From the NCBI RefSeq assembly GCF_041260155.1, contig NC_091935.1:8397501-8461500 (forward strand): 64,000 nucleotides of DNA. Direction: 5' to 3'. A program made the position numbers and the translations under genes. Under the pieces are notes generated by a model. That model worked only from the letters and a program-made list of their open reading frames with translations. It did not search any database and was not told where the DNA came from. Each line of letters opens with the position of its first letter. Position 1 is the stretch's first letter. Below are positions 1-27,791 of this stretch, in pieces. The stretch comes from Ptychodera flava. Taxonomy: Eukaryota > Hemichordata > Enteropneusta > Ptychoderidae.

Positions 1-348
1 TTTTAAGATTTTTTCACAATTTTTTTTTCAATTGTAAATTCTTGTTCTACTCCCGAAAGCATGTTGAAAAACCCCGAGTTTAGCAAGTCAACCCAGCATT
101 ATATGTGCAATAAAATGCTATGTTATTGTTTACATTTGAGTTCTAGTCCGGACCAGAATTCACTTGTCAAAAACAACAATGCAGTCTACACATGTACCAG
201 GCTTAGTTGACAAGCTGAATACTGTGTAGCTCAATATGCCCAGGGGAGTAGAACAAGAAAAAGTAGGGGAAAAAATCATCAGAAGTTACAGCTATTGCCC
301 TTTAAGTCTATGTCTACAATTGTATTTACGTTTTATTTTCAATCACAG

Positions 349-3300
349 ATTCCTCAGCGGTTTCAAGAAACGTATGATGGAGTCGAGGATAGAACACAGA
401 GAACACGTTATGGTACGAAACTGTCTTTTTTAACTGTAATTAGCCATGTCTCCAGAGAGGACCGGAATACGGTATGGGGTGAAACTCCTATTTATAAACT
501 TTAGTGCTTCATCATGTCAAAAAGTAGCATCATGGTTTTATAGTTTGGCAACTTTTCAGAGTCATTCCTTTGCTTATGCTTCACCTACTACATGACCGTT
601 GGTAATATATAGATACTGATGAAGTGCTATATCGAGTATAGTATGTCTAAATAGTCGTACAAAACAGAAAGCTACTTTAATTTTGCACAATATGAGTGCA
701 GCCAATGCTGCAGAAGGGCCTTTGATCTATTGTACTTACGATCAGAGTCCTACGCGAGAAGGTTTTAGAGATCAGCTGTCACTTTAAGGAAGGGGGGCGT
801 CCCATCTGCGGCTATGCATGTATCACCCATACGACGGGTCCGTTGCTATGGACAACATATCCCAGCATCCCTTTTGCATATCAAAATTTTAAAAATTTGC
901 CACTGTACCGAAACTGGTGGCCGCGGACTAAGCAACTTCAAAAAAACGAAGGGATACAAAAAAGTATATCTGGCAAAGTCTTACGGTGATTGGAAAGCTA
1001 CAAAACGGGTGACCTATGAACGTGCATCAAATGATGAACTACTTCACATTGCTCGACATCCATCGCAAATTTATGGGAGGCAAAGTTTATCAACAACAAA
1101 ATCGCACAGCCGCAGAGGGATGACCTTTGTTTTAATCGATAAAATTAAACAATATACCAATGACTGTGTAATTTTACGTCGGAACCAGTGATTAATCTGA
1201 TAGTAAAAAAAAAAAAGCTTTCTACATGGAAACGTGAAAGCAGTCGTGAGATACGAGTCATTCTTCCCTTTCTGCAGCCGCAATATCAGCGCTGGACGAG
1301 TTGGTTGGGAACTTGAAATCACACCTGGAGAGCAGTGGATTATGGGAGGAAACTGTACTCGTCTTTGCCAGCAATGTAAGTAGAAATTACCCCCACACTT
1401 TCATGTGTATCTTCCTGTTCTACTTTTACAGTCACGTATCACTGTATTTTTGAATGCATAATAGTCAACATTCAGAGTACACTGCGTAGAATTATTACAA
1501 AGTAGTTCAGACCACTCACGCTGTTTTGCCAAGTTTTTTCTGTGTGTTATAATGTTCTGTTTCAACTTGAACGTGTCGCATTACTTCAGCTTTGGAGCTT
1601 GCACTTTGAGTTATTAGATTTTGCATTGTAGGTGTGTCCACTTTGTGATAGAACAGTGTCTTTCTTACAATTTTCAGTAGTTTTACCTTTCAGCAACCAT
1701 GGCATGATGTCGAGTGTTGTAAAATCCAGTTTCGGACAGAATGAAAATGTTGTTCTACATGTCTCAGAATTAACGAAACTAACAAGAACTTTGAATAAAG
1801 ATAAATTGTAGGACATCAAAAACTAAAACCAACAGTCTTGCGACTATTTGTTTGAGTGCATGGAGACTTTTACTTTTACAGAACGGTGTTGATGTTAACT
1901 TGAAGGATGACGAATCAACCTCAACGGTCAACATCAATGGGGAATATCTATCCGAACGGAGAACTCGAGTTCCAGCTTTCTCGCATGGAAAGATGATGAA
2001 CAAAACTGGCTATGTGAATAAAGAGTAAGAATCTCAGATTTTTTTATATTGAAATATTTCACGAGTTATGCCGGCCAGGCTGATCAGGGCGGTATTAAGT
2101 TACACAGTTAATTCAAATTTTGGTAGATGTATATCTGTCATAAGAGACGGGTCAGCGATGTGTATTGGTTAAATTACTGTCAACAGGTCTGCACATATTT
2201 TACGGAAGTTTTTTTTTACTTTGCCGCCATGATGAATTCAATAATTTGCAAAGACGAGTGACCGAATACCTGGAAGGAAAATGTGTCTGATGCTGTTTCT
2301 TGTAGAAGGCAATAACGAGGACGATAATTTCACAGAAAAGTCTTTCTGTACTGTACAGCTTTAAATACTGCAAATTGTGATCGGTCACATGTAGCCCCGG
2401 GGGGGGGGGTAACTCCCATAGATGGCTATACGGGGAGGGTCCGCGCGAAAGGGGTCGTTTTTTTGCACTGTTTGGTATCAGAAAGGGTATACTCTTCACG
2501 AGGTGTTGGTATGAGAAAGGGTCCGGTTTTAAACACAAACTGACATTGTTAAAAAATCATGCTGTCAACACTGGAAACCCATGTATCTACATCCCATATC
2601 TACCATCAAATTTTCCGATCTGTCGGTTGGACTGTTGGTACCCCTGGTAGGCAAGGCGAGTGAGTCGTATCTGTATACGTATGGTATTGTATGGTATCAG
2701 AAAGGATAGTTTTTTTGCTCAAAACTGGTATCACAACAGTTTGGGTTTCCATGTTCGTGGGGAGCCCCCCCCCCCCCGTACTATTAGCCATGGAGTTACC
2801 CTCCCCCCCCCCCGGGCATGTAGCAGCGACTGTCACGGTTAATGTTACCAGTGTTTCAAAGTTTTAAATCTGTCGAAATCTCGATATTTTGTTTCTAAAA
2901 TGTGTCTGTTTTTCTTGCAATACAGATTGGTACACGTCATTGACTGGGCTCCTACGCTAGTATCCATTGCTGGCCGCCACAGCTCAAACTGTAAGTACGC
3001 CCTCTACGTTATGAAGGAAGCGGAATTGTTACTGTTAGGTCTGGTACAGAAACTGAATCAATGTTACTCGTCACTTTATTTCTGTCTAAAAGGCAATGAT
3101 ATTTCGTTTATTTTCAATTGACATTTTTCTTTGTGTCGATCGCACATAAAAGACATTTCTATTCCGATCCGAGCTCACAACCTACCCTGGAACGGTACTT
3201 GATCACCTGATTTCAGCATCCAAACTGAAATGCACCCGGCTTCACCCTACGATTTTGACCGCGACCTCTTCACAGTCTCGAGCTGTGTGATTAATACCAC

Positions 3301-5118
3301 ATATGCACATTTTTACGCCTGATTGTTTCTTCATCAGATACTTTTGATGGACTGGACTTATCTGAAACCCTGATCCAGGGACTCTCTTCACCAAGACACA
3401 GTTTCATTTACAACATTCTGTCGCAGAATCCAATTGTTGCTGCCGTCAGGTTGGTGTGATTTTTACCGTAACCAATGACATTGCTATCTTCTTGGTAAAT
3501 TAGGGAGTCATTTTAAAAGATAAGCTTTTGATAGCAAGATTCATATAAAACTCTGTATACATTGATTTTAAAATGGCAACAAAGTAGTACCAGCGCACTA
3601 TACGTGTGCCCTGGTCCCGCTTACACCAGATGAAACGAGTGAGACAGGTGATACAAATGGTGGCGCCCTCTGTAGTTGTTCATTCATGAATACCTTTGAG
3701 CTCCGGGGTGATACATTTGAGCGTATGCGTCCTCGGTTTTCACTTGTATGTTCATTAATTAATCAATTAATTAATTACCTTTCCCTTGTCAGGCACGGTG
3801 ATTACAAACTGACTGAAAATCAGGCCAGCTCCCCAATCGTAATGGAACACCTTGAAGACAAAGGTTGGCAACTTAAACTTTTAAATGTATACAAACCTGT
3901 ACTTTCCTGTTGGTTTATGAATTCATGTCCTTCTTTCTACTCAATAAGAAAAAAAAAGTAAATTTTTAGAAAACTCTAAATGAGTGATTTTGTCAGTGAA
4001 TTTGTCCTGCATCTACATTAAAAAATGTTACTAATTACTTGGGACATGTGGTAATTGTTCAATGATTTTACCGTGTTACTACCGCAACGAAAGATCTCCA
4101 GGTAATTTTTCGTCGTTTAAAGCAGTAAGGGCCTGAAACACTAGTTTTCTTGCTCAAACTTAGCGTAAGGGAACTTTAAACCATTCGCTTTCGAAATCAA
4201 GAGTAAAAATAAGGACCACTATGCAAAGTTTGGACTAGAGAAATATATTAAATTTACCGATATTTGAAATTCAAAATGGCCGCCAACGCTGTGTTAACTC
4301 GATGGAGAAAAATGACATTTTTGATTTTCATGAAAATAGGCTGATGAATTATTTACTCCATGAGCTTCAAAATGTAGCCACCAGAATGTTGTAGTGGTAG
4401 GTCAAACAAGTATTGTTACAGGTTTGAGAGTACGAATTTCTGTCCCCAAGGCGCATTCTACCATTAATGAATCGTTTGATCAATTACACTGAATGAAGTT
4501 CTCTGATTTCAATTGCAGGCACGAATCGTACAGAAACAGACGATGCAGACACGACCAGCCAATACACTGCCAACCAACGTACCTCCTTAAACACCAATGC
4601 GAAATATTTATATAATATTGCAAGTGAGTAGTTAGGGTTTTTTTTATTGTGTAGATGTCAAATATGAAGGTCCTCCACATAGTAATGCCTACAAAACCGA
4701 CACCATTGCTGTATTTCATCTCAATATCGATGAGTACTTCGACATGTCTGTGCCAACAATAGTAACATATTTTGCGAAGAAAGGCAAGAGTTTGTTCAAA
4801 GATCCACTCAGCCGTAGAACAAATTTGACAAATACGCGATGCTTTTCAAAATTGCACAACGCCGCCTTTCCACAGGCTCTTTTACCCGTTTTTGACCACT
4901 CGCTCCCAAGGTTTTATGATCAATTGCTTGTGCTTAATTTCGCAGATGACCCATTAGAAGAAAGCAATTTAGCTGAAAGTCAACCGGAGAAAGTCAATGA
5001 ACTCCACAAACGACTAATGTCAAGTATAGAACATATAAAGGACGCCATTCCTCTGGCAAACGATGGAGATCTTCGGAAATCCTTCAAGAACGGTGTTTGG
5101 ATCCCCGGAAGGTGTTGA
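349..5118 (+). CDS. Arylsulfatase-like gene A, 3' part (8 exons, 5' end outside window)
   Basis: Coding exons are 349-412, 1278-1375, 1882-2024, 2926-2990, 3338-3449, 3793-3863, 4519-4623 and 4946-5118. They join in phase to 276 residues ending in TGA. Each matches one of the last eight exons of the downstream sulfatase gene B in phase and nearly in length, so the two are tandem paralogues. Recognisable parts are IPQRFQETYD, the helix ISALDELVGNL, VHVIDWAPTLVSIAG, HGDYKL and a C-terminal GVWIPGRC that parallels gene B's GIWRTGFC. Sulfatases hydrolyse sulfate esters on glycans or lipids in lysosomal or extracellular space. Here the family metal-site motif SDNGG reads SNNGV, and the following LRGGK segment has become LSERR. 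The frame is open, so a pseudo-enzyme or a new function is likelier than plain decay. Possible N-glycosylation sites include NYT and NRT. The catalytic-cysteine exons lie left of the window. Confidence 0.85.
413..1277. other. Intron of gene A with one unassigned open frame
   Basis: This stretch separates two sulfatase exons. Positions 814-1191 are open for 125 codons on the plus strand, but I recognise no domain in the translation and it has no clear splice context. It is most likely chance or a worn transposon piece. Confidence 0.4.
2395..2816. repeat. 422-bp TIR element with G-run ends and 7-bp target duplication
   Basis: The element starts CCCC followed by a run of G and then GTAACTCCC. 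It ends with the inverted form, GAGTTACCC then a C-run then GGG. CATGTAG lies directly outside both ends, at 2388-2394 and 2817-2823, as expected of a 7-bp target-site duplication. No transposase is encoded, so it is a non-autonomous DNA element. It sits in an intron of sulfatase gene A. A related G-run followed by AACTCATAGG occurs alone near 31500. Confidence 0.75.
4127..4467 (+). repeat. Interspersed MITE-like repeat, copy 1 of 3
   Basis: This intronic stretch shares a core (AATTCAAAATGGCCGCC and the preceding TATGCAAA block) and an end resembling GGCACATTCTACC with 14330-14604, and in reverse orientation with 38935-39311. The copies are diverged, so the family is old. Confidence 0.55.
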
Positions 5119-5599
5119 GAGGAAACTACGGTGCAGTATCAATTGGTCTGGAAATGACGTGACAGTGATTCGATGTTACGTCATCACGAGAATTTGGTAC
5201 AGCGCCATCTCACTGGGATGGAGGTAGTACGCCTTGCCACCGATGTTGATGTGACCAGAGCACATCTCGCGAACTCTAGACATTTGTTGGTTGCAGGTCC
5301 GACCAAGTGAATCGGTCGAAAGAAAAACGGGCGACCAATGCAAGAATGTTTATCTGCGGTATCCGATGCCCTGTCAGGTTGAATACGGCGCCATCGCAGA
5401 TAACTCAACATATTTTTTATTGGACACTTGTAAGGCAGCATTGGTGAATTTCACGCACAGTACTTGAGATATACAGATGCATTGGCGCTGGTGTATAAGA
5501 TATTAAAAACACCTTAAGGGTGTTGTACTATAATCGTATTAGCCCAGTGGTGCACTGTTCAGCATGTTTGGTTTACAGGCAACGGCAATGCAGGCGATT
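5119..5599. other. 3' flank of sulfatase gene A
   Basis: No further exon is seen. A candidate AATAAA lies only at about 6012, so either the 3' UTR is long or another signal is used. Confidence 0.35.
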
Positions 5600-6103
5600 G
5601 CAAGCTATTCTGGAGAGTAATCATAAAATGTATCGTTATCTAAAACTGAAAGTTAGGTTGAAGATATTTTCGGAGGCATGGGAAATATTCATATTACTCT
5701 CTTGATACGTTGCCGTTTAGATATGAGATCATTTGTCTTCTTCCCTTTAAAAGAATGATAAAATGAAGGACGTTGTCGTCACTTCATCAGAAGGACCAGG
5801 GAAATCAGACAAACAACACTTTAGTCAACTTCCTTGATCAACATCAGTTTTTGTAGGTTATATAAATGGATTCTGTCGAAGTTGAAATAGGAAATTTGAA
5901 CAGTTTATAGCTGTCTTTCAGGGGGAATTCACGTAGAATCGATCTGCACTTGAGCAAGAGGTGATAAATCGCATTTTATTTGAATTATTTATATGTTTAG
6001 TACTGTTTTTAAATAAAAGCTATGCTCATTTGTCAGTAGGATTCCATTACTTCACAAGCGTTGTAAAAAACTTCTTCAGCTACATGCGTTACAGTCTATA
6101 ATT

Positions 6104-6247
6104 AAGCAATAATGTACCTCCTTCCTGGCCCATAAAGTACGAAAGGAAACTTTGTACGACATATTGTACAAGGCGAAGCCGAGTACATTATGTCGTGCAA
6201 AGTTTGCTTGAGTCCATTATGGGTTGGGAGGGGATACATCATTGCTG
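6104..6247. repeat. Hairpin MITE-like inverted repeat, about 66-bp arms
   Basis: The two halves are imperfect inverted copies around GGCGAAGCC. The left arm runs from AAGCAATAATGTA to ACATATTGTAC, and the right arm from GTACATTATGT to ACATCATTGCTG. No coding capacity is seen. It lies only in duplication unit 1, so it probably inserted after the duplication. Confidence 0.65.
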
Positions 6248-6927
6248 TTATTTTTTATAGTTTTGGCATTAGCAGTGAATTTGTGGATGTAGAAAACACC
6301 TGGGCCTAAACGTCTGATAATCGGGTACATTATCATTAATACTGTAGGAAAATGAAGTCACAAAATCTACTGGTATTGACCAAGCTAGAGGTAAGAAATA
6401 TGCCCCAAATCAATATGCATACTAATATTTTCGCTGAATACTTTCTTATTCCTCTGCAAGTAACTTTAGGACATATACATGGTGTTCCGATCTGGCAATA
6501 TGACATTTAACTGGTCCAATAATCATTTCCATTCAAGGTAATAAATTACCAGGTCCATGGGACATTTGTGATTTACAAATTTAAGTAGGACCATCCTGAA
6601 CCACTGATAGTTAGTGGTGGTACCAGGTGTCCGGAATGGGTAAGCGTACCCTGCTAGCATGCTGCACCCGTCAGGATTGGTCCCAAAATTGTCTAACTAT
6701 TGGATGAAATGATACAGGATATGAATCACTGTAATAAGTCAAAGCCGGGAATACTGTCGCTAATCATTCGAGTGACCGAGGTGTCATATTTGGCCACAAT
6801 GTCGTCATATCTACCGTAGAACTTTTTGAAAGTCCTAACGAGTCTTTTTTGTTGTGTATCCCTGGCTACAACTAGAACACACTATTGTTATGCCCGTAAG
6901 GACATTTTGTAAAGCAAAAGAATGAAG

Positions 6928-6980
6928 AATAATTAACTCGCGAGCACACGATAGTATCTTGTGCTCGCGAGATAATTATT
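6928..6980. repeat. Hairpin with 21-bp arms
   Basis: The arms at 6928-6948 and 6960-6980 are inverted copies with one mismatch and share CTCGCGAGCACA. The loop is 11 bases. Weaker pairing continues outward through the TAAAGCAAA and TTTGCTTTA flanks, so this is probably a small MITE. Confidence 0.6.
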
Positions 6981-7882
6981 TATTTGCTTTATGGCTCTCT
7001 AGTTTGTTTTGCGTTACGATCCAATATGTCCTCCATGCTCTGTATACGATCGTTTCCATAATAGGGTCTTAATATAAAATCAGAACCTACTAGTATTTCA
7101 GTGAAATTTTTCACAGGGAAAATACACTGTGACATACTTTATATCCGTCGATTCGTTTCGTTTTGCAATTCAAAATACATACAAGTATGCTTTATTGTTT
7201 TATCGACCTTATTATATTAGATTGACTGATGCTGGTACGATGTTGGCATTAAAGCTTCGTGTTGCTCTCTAGAAAGTAAAAGTGCATTAAAAGGAGAGCA
7301 AATAGCAAAACTTGTATTGAGAAACAAATGTCCACCCAGCTTACGATTCTCAGGTTTGTCAAACATCAAAGAATTTCACTTTGAAACACCAAAATTTTGC
7401 AACTACACGTAATTGACCGAAATATCTCCATTACAAAAAAAAATCCTGTCGCGATATCGACGTCTCGGTTTTACAATTCTATTTCTAATATATTGTGTTA
7501 TCGGTTATATTATTTCGGCGTATATGTATCATTTGTGATGGCTTGCTTTTCTTGAAATGCCTTCATTATTGTTTGACTTTCCTTTAAAGGACAGGATGGC
7601 TGTTACCTCCTTTAGTTGCTTTGTTTATGACCACATTTCTAACAATGAGCAAAACCTGTGATGCAATCAGGGGTTTGTCATTCAAAACATTTCTAAATGT
7701 CGGACATACTTCTTCCTGTACATGTATTCTGATCTGTGATGTAAGCCGATTTGTTGAACGCCTGACCGAAAGTCACAAACTTGAAGTTATAGAGACTTAA
7801 CTCTTCAGGTTTTCATAAGAATCTGACCTAATTCAGTCTTGCCAACTGGAGACTTGAGAACTACACACGTTCAAGCAGCAAT

Positions 7883-7900
7883 ATGAGCGGGTCGAATGAC
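7883..7900 (+). other. Spare first coding exon of a sulfatase (paralogous or alternative)
   Basis: ATG AGC GGG TCG AAT GAC is followed by gtaaag, a usable donor. It aligns with the true first exon of gene B at 11412-11435 (MSKTDDVE, then gtaagg). It ends in the same phase 0, so it could splice to gene B exon 2 at 13941 as an alternative start. It could equally be the remnant of a lost third paralogue, because no matching second exon follows it in unit 1. Confidence 0.4.
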
Positions 7901-9448
7901 GTAAAGTTAACGGTGGATTTCTGATGACGTCGAAAAAATGGTGAATAAACGACTTCACAAAACAAGTCAACAGGTCATTTTCAAGGCGAACTGTTTTTAT
8001 GATACATTTAATCTGTCTCTCTTCATCTCATTCTATCTCATGTTCATGTGTATGAACTCCAGTTAGTATATGAACTCCAATTAATATATAAAGACACGGT
8101 ACCCCGACAAGGAGGGACCGTGATGAAGATCAACATACCCTGTATGACCAGAAGTTTTAAAGTGCGTTGCACTTTTCAGATACACCCTGTATGTATCATT
8201 TTCTAATTTACATTTCATTCCAATGCGCCGAGATACCGGAGTTCAGCGTTTTATTTGAACGGTGTCTTGGATCATGGAGTATTACAACGTGATTGCAAGC
8301 ATAGAACCTAGATGATTGACTAGAGAGGCCTTTTGTACTTAGTCTTGGACAGAACGTCGTGCAGCATGAGAGAAACGATTTCAATAAAGACCTTAGGTGC
8401 ATTGTTAACTTCTCGACTTTGTTTAGGTGGGAGCTGTTATCTGTATCAATGTTGATGTCAGTGCGACCGAACACTGTCTAGGTATGGCGATCATGTTCAA
8501 AATCGACTTGCTTCCCTTGCCATGCAGGAGAGCTACACGGAACACCGTGCCACATCGTCTTTTTGCAACGCCTGTTCATCGAGGAGGGGGTGGGGGCTTT
8601 CGTCATTTATGTAGAAAATAAGCCCTAAAGAACATGTTCCATTGTGTTCCTGCTATTGATTGGCCTTTTATTGTTAAAACATTCCTTGGAGTGTTTAAAG
8701 GTGGGGTCGAGGTCAAAACTCAACGTGTTTCGTGCATAATAAACTTATCAAGCGAAGTTGTCTTTCACTGTTGTATGCCGTACTGAGCATGCTAGTATAG
8801 TAGTAAGTGCTTGCACTGTGTGATGCTTATCTTTAAATATCTGTCCGGGTAAACAAGAATTTTAGTAAGTGCACTTGTTGGCTGTAGCCTGTTTTAAATG
8901 TAAGGCAATATTTCGACCTGCATTTTATTTGCTGCTTTTGGGAATTTACTAAGAAACTGCCTATATAGACGAAACAAAAAATTGAAATAAATGCCAAATA
9001 TTACTGTAGCCCCAGTCGGGATTTACAATGTAAGACGCGTGCCTGAGTGAGTTGCAGTCGCCCGCCATTGGTGTTCGGTAATGACATAACGGGAAACTTT
9101 GAGAGGGATTTTGGTTTTTGTATTATTTTCATGAACGATTTTGTAACGGTTATGCAATGATTATTGCGCCAAGGCCTCGTTTTTTATACAATATATATTG
9201 CTCAACTATGAAAACTGGGTCGATCTCACGGTAGTGATGCACAGCGTTGCAGTTGCCGGTGATATACCGTCACATTGATGGGTAGAGGTGGGTTCATAGC
9301 TCCGTTAATCTTCGAAACACCCCGTAACCCGTCAATTTTATTTAAATTTTCAAATATGCCAATTTTGGTTTACATGTGTTGAGACTTGACGTCTGCTTAA
9401 AATTTCAACCGCCTTGGCTCACCGAAACACAAATTAACATAACTACAG

Positions 9449-9543
9449 GGAGAAAATGTCAAATCTGTTCTCGTGTTATGCGAGATCTGGATGAATGCTT
9501 GACGTGGAACGTGATGATGAATATTCGGATACAAATTGCTCTA
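9449..9543 (+). other. Strongly conserved segment of duplication unit 1
   Basis: About 85 of these bases match 13024-13118 with only some four differences, while the surrounding duplicated sequence is far more diverged. No open frame is shared that would explain it. An enhancer, a small RNA or gene conversion are options. Confidence 0.5.
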
Positions 9544-9965
9544 ACGGTCTGTCGGTTTCATTCATCCCGTGATATTTTTTCGTCGTTACGGTTGGGCCGT
9601 TCCCACTCCCTCCAAAGACGCCAAATGTAAGTGGTGTCTAGACCTTGTTCTTGACATTGTAAGAGATACTTCTTTCCTTACTTTATTAAACCCTTTACCT
9701 TATTAAATGACGATTAATGTTACTCTTTACAAACTCGTTTTCATTGTGTCAACAGTCCTCGGTACATCGCTTAAAAATCGTACAGTTACCGTACGACCAA
9801 GACGCGAGGTAGAGGTGATGATTAGAGATGGGAGACAGATACAACAGTTGTTTCGTTCTAAATTTAAATTTGATTTGCTCCAACCAAGTGATGTTGAAGA
9901 AACGAATTGTTTGTAGAACAAACAAGTCGAAAATGAGCGGGATGACGACCGTTGCGGTCAAATCG

Positions 9966-9970
9966 TGAGA

Positions 9971-10021
<51 letters not shown>
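9966..10021 (+). repeat. GA microsatellite
   Basis: Nearly pure GA repeat with one CA interruption, at the right breakpoint of duplication unit 1. Confidence 0.95.
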
Positions 10022-10023
<2 letters not shown>

Positions 10024-10429
10024 CCGACTATCTTGGTCGTGAATTATTCAAGGCCACCCATGATGTGTAAAACACTGGTGCTTTAAGCTGCGTTTTCGAT
10101 TTGAAGTAACTCGGTTGAAAGAACGGACGACTACTGTATTTATGTATGTTTTTTTCTACGGCGTCGAATGTCCATAATGCGGTTCCGCCGTCAGGTTATG
10201 ATCGCAGACAGCATAATTTACATAGAACACGTGAGACAACAGTGATAAATTGTGCGCAGTACTTTATATGCGTAAATGTATACGCCCAGGAGTATAGAAA
10301 AAACACAAAGGATGCTACACTCCTGTAAGTCTAACTTCCAGAGTTCGGCTTTTTATAGTTTTTAAGTTACGGTATTTGCATGCAATAAAGGAAGCTGTTT
10401 AGAAGAATAATAAGGAACAAGCTTTACTG
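10022..10429. other. Spacer between the two duplication units
   Basis: Single-copy sequence within this window. No gene, splice signal or repeat is recognised. Confidence 0.4.
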
Positions 10430-10910
10430 AAAAGTCGAACATGGTTTTCGAAGGCAGAGGATATCTTAACATTACTTAATATGATACGTTGCCTCTTCAA
10501 TCTGAGATCGTTCATCCTCTTCCTTAAGACGAATGATAAAATGATATTATTATTGGTGGCGTTTTTCCGGTGTCTTGTTTCAGTCTTACTTTTTTAATCC
10601 GGAAAATATACAAGCACACCACAGCATTCCACACCATCGACCAAGTCCCCGTAAAGAGATTTTTAAACTGGTATATTTCTCTTTCCAAATCTAGAAACTT
10701 TATGTCTATATACAACCTTCAACATTTGTTCGGGAATTTTGAACAGTTCATTACTATTTTTTCAGTGGAAATTAATTCCAAATTGACCTACACTGCACTA
10801 GAGCCAACGGCGATAAATCGCTTTTTTTAAGTACTTCTGTGTTTTGTAAACTTTGTTAACTAAAACTCAACAAGTCTTATCGTCAGAAGATTCAATTTCT
10901 TTGCACACAT

Positions 10911-10917
10911 TATATAA
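10911..10917 (+). promoter_or_regulatory. Possible TATA box for sulfatase gene B
   Basis: TATATAA lies about 500 bp upstream of the gene B start codon. It is absent from the aligned part of duplication unit 1. The sequence is AT-rich, so a chance match is quite possible. Confidence 0.2.
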
Positions 10918-11411
10918 AACCTTTTTCGTGGCTACATACCCAAATATACCTATATCGATATCGACATCTCCGTTATACTAATCATATTATTCTAATAATG
11001 GCTACTGTGTTTTCTTGCTTGAACTGTATCGTTCTGATGGCATGCTGTTATGCAAATTTTGCTGTACCTTACGATTTGTTAAAGTCTTCAAAATAGCTTA
11101 TAAATTCTACATTTTTTTAGAGCTCGTTTTAAATACAGGATGACTCTAACTTGGCTTTCTTTGTTTACGGAAAGGTCGATACCACTGAACACAACCCTGT
11201 GATGCAATCGTTGTTTTGTCATTTAAAAACGCTTTTGAACATCGGAATCACTCATCTGTTCTGCGACATAATCCGATGTGTGGAACGCCTGACTGACAGC
11301 CACGAACTTGAAGTTTAAGAGACTCTACTCTTCATGGTACATTAGAATCTGACCTGATTCAGCCTCTTATTTCTTAGCACCTTGAGAAACAGTGCACTTT
11401 GGAGAAAGAAT

Positions 11412-27683
<16,272 letters not shown>

Positions 27684-27785
27684 TGGCGAATATATTACAA
27701 AACACTATTTTTGACTCTCAACAAATTGCTTTCAATTGTCAAAGCTGCTCAAATCAGAGGAATCTACCATATCGATCAGAATATG

Positions 27786-27791
27786 AATAAA
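27786..27791 (+). terminator. Poly(A) signal of sulfatase gene B
   Basis: AATAAA lies 103 bp after the stop codon and is followed by a T-rich stretch. Confidence 0.6.

Larger units (their letters stand above)
5600..9915 (+). repeat. Tandem duplication unit 1 (diverged sulfatase promoter and first exon)
   Basis: This block aligns collinearly with 10430-13710. Matched anchors are 5706/10481, 7640/11185, 7883/11412, 8440/11888, 9449/13024, 9690/13495 and 9889/13694. The changing offset, from about 4.8 kb down to 3.4 kb and back to 3.8 kb, shows indels in both copies. Two hairpin elements at 6104-6247 and 6928-6980 are part of the extra length here. Similarity is moderate, so the duplication is old. 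It stops at a GA microsatellite, where unit 2 has a TGTA microsatellite followed by sulfatase exon 2. Confidence 0.75.
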
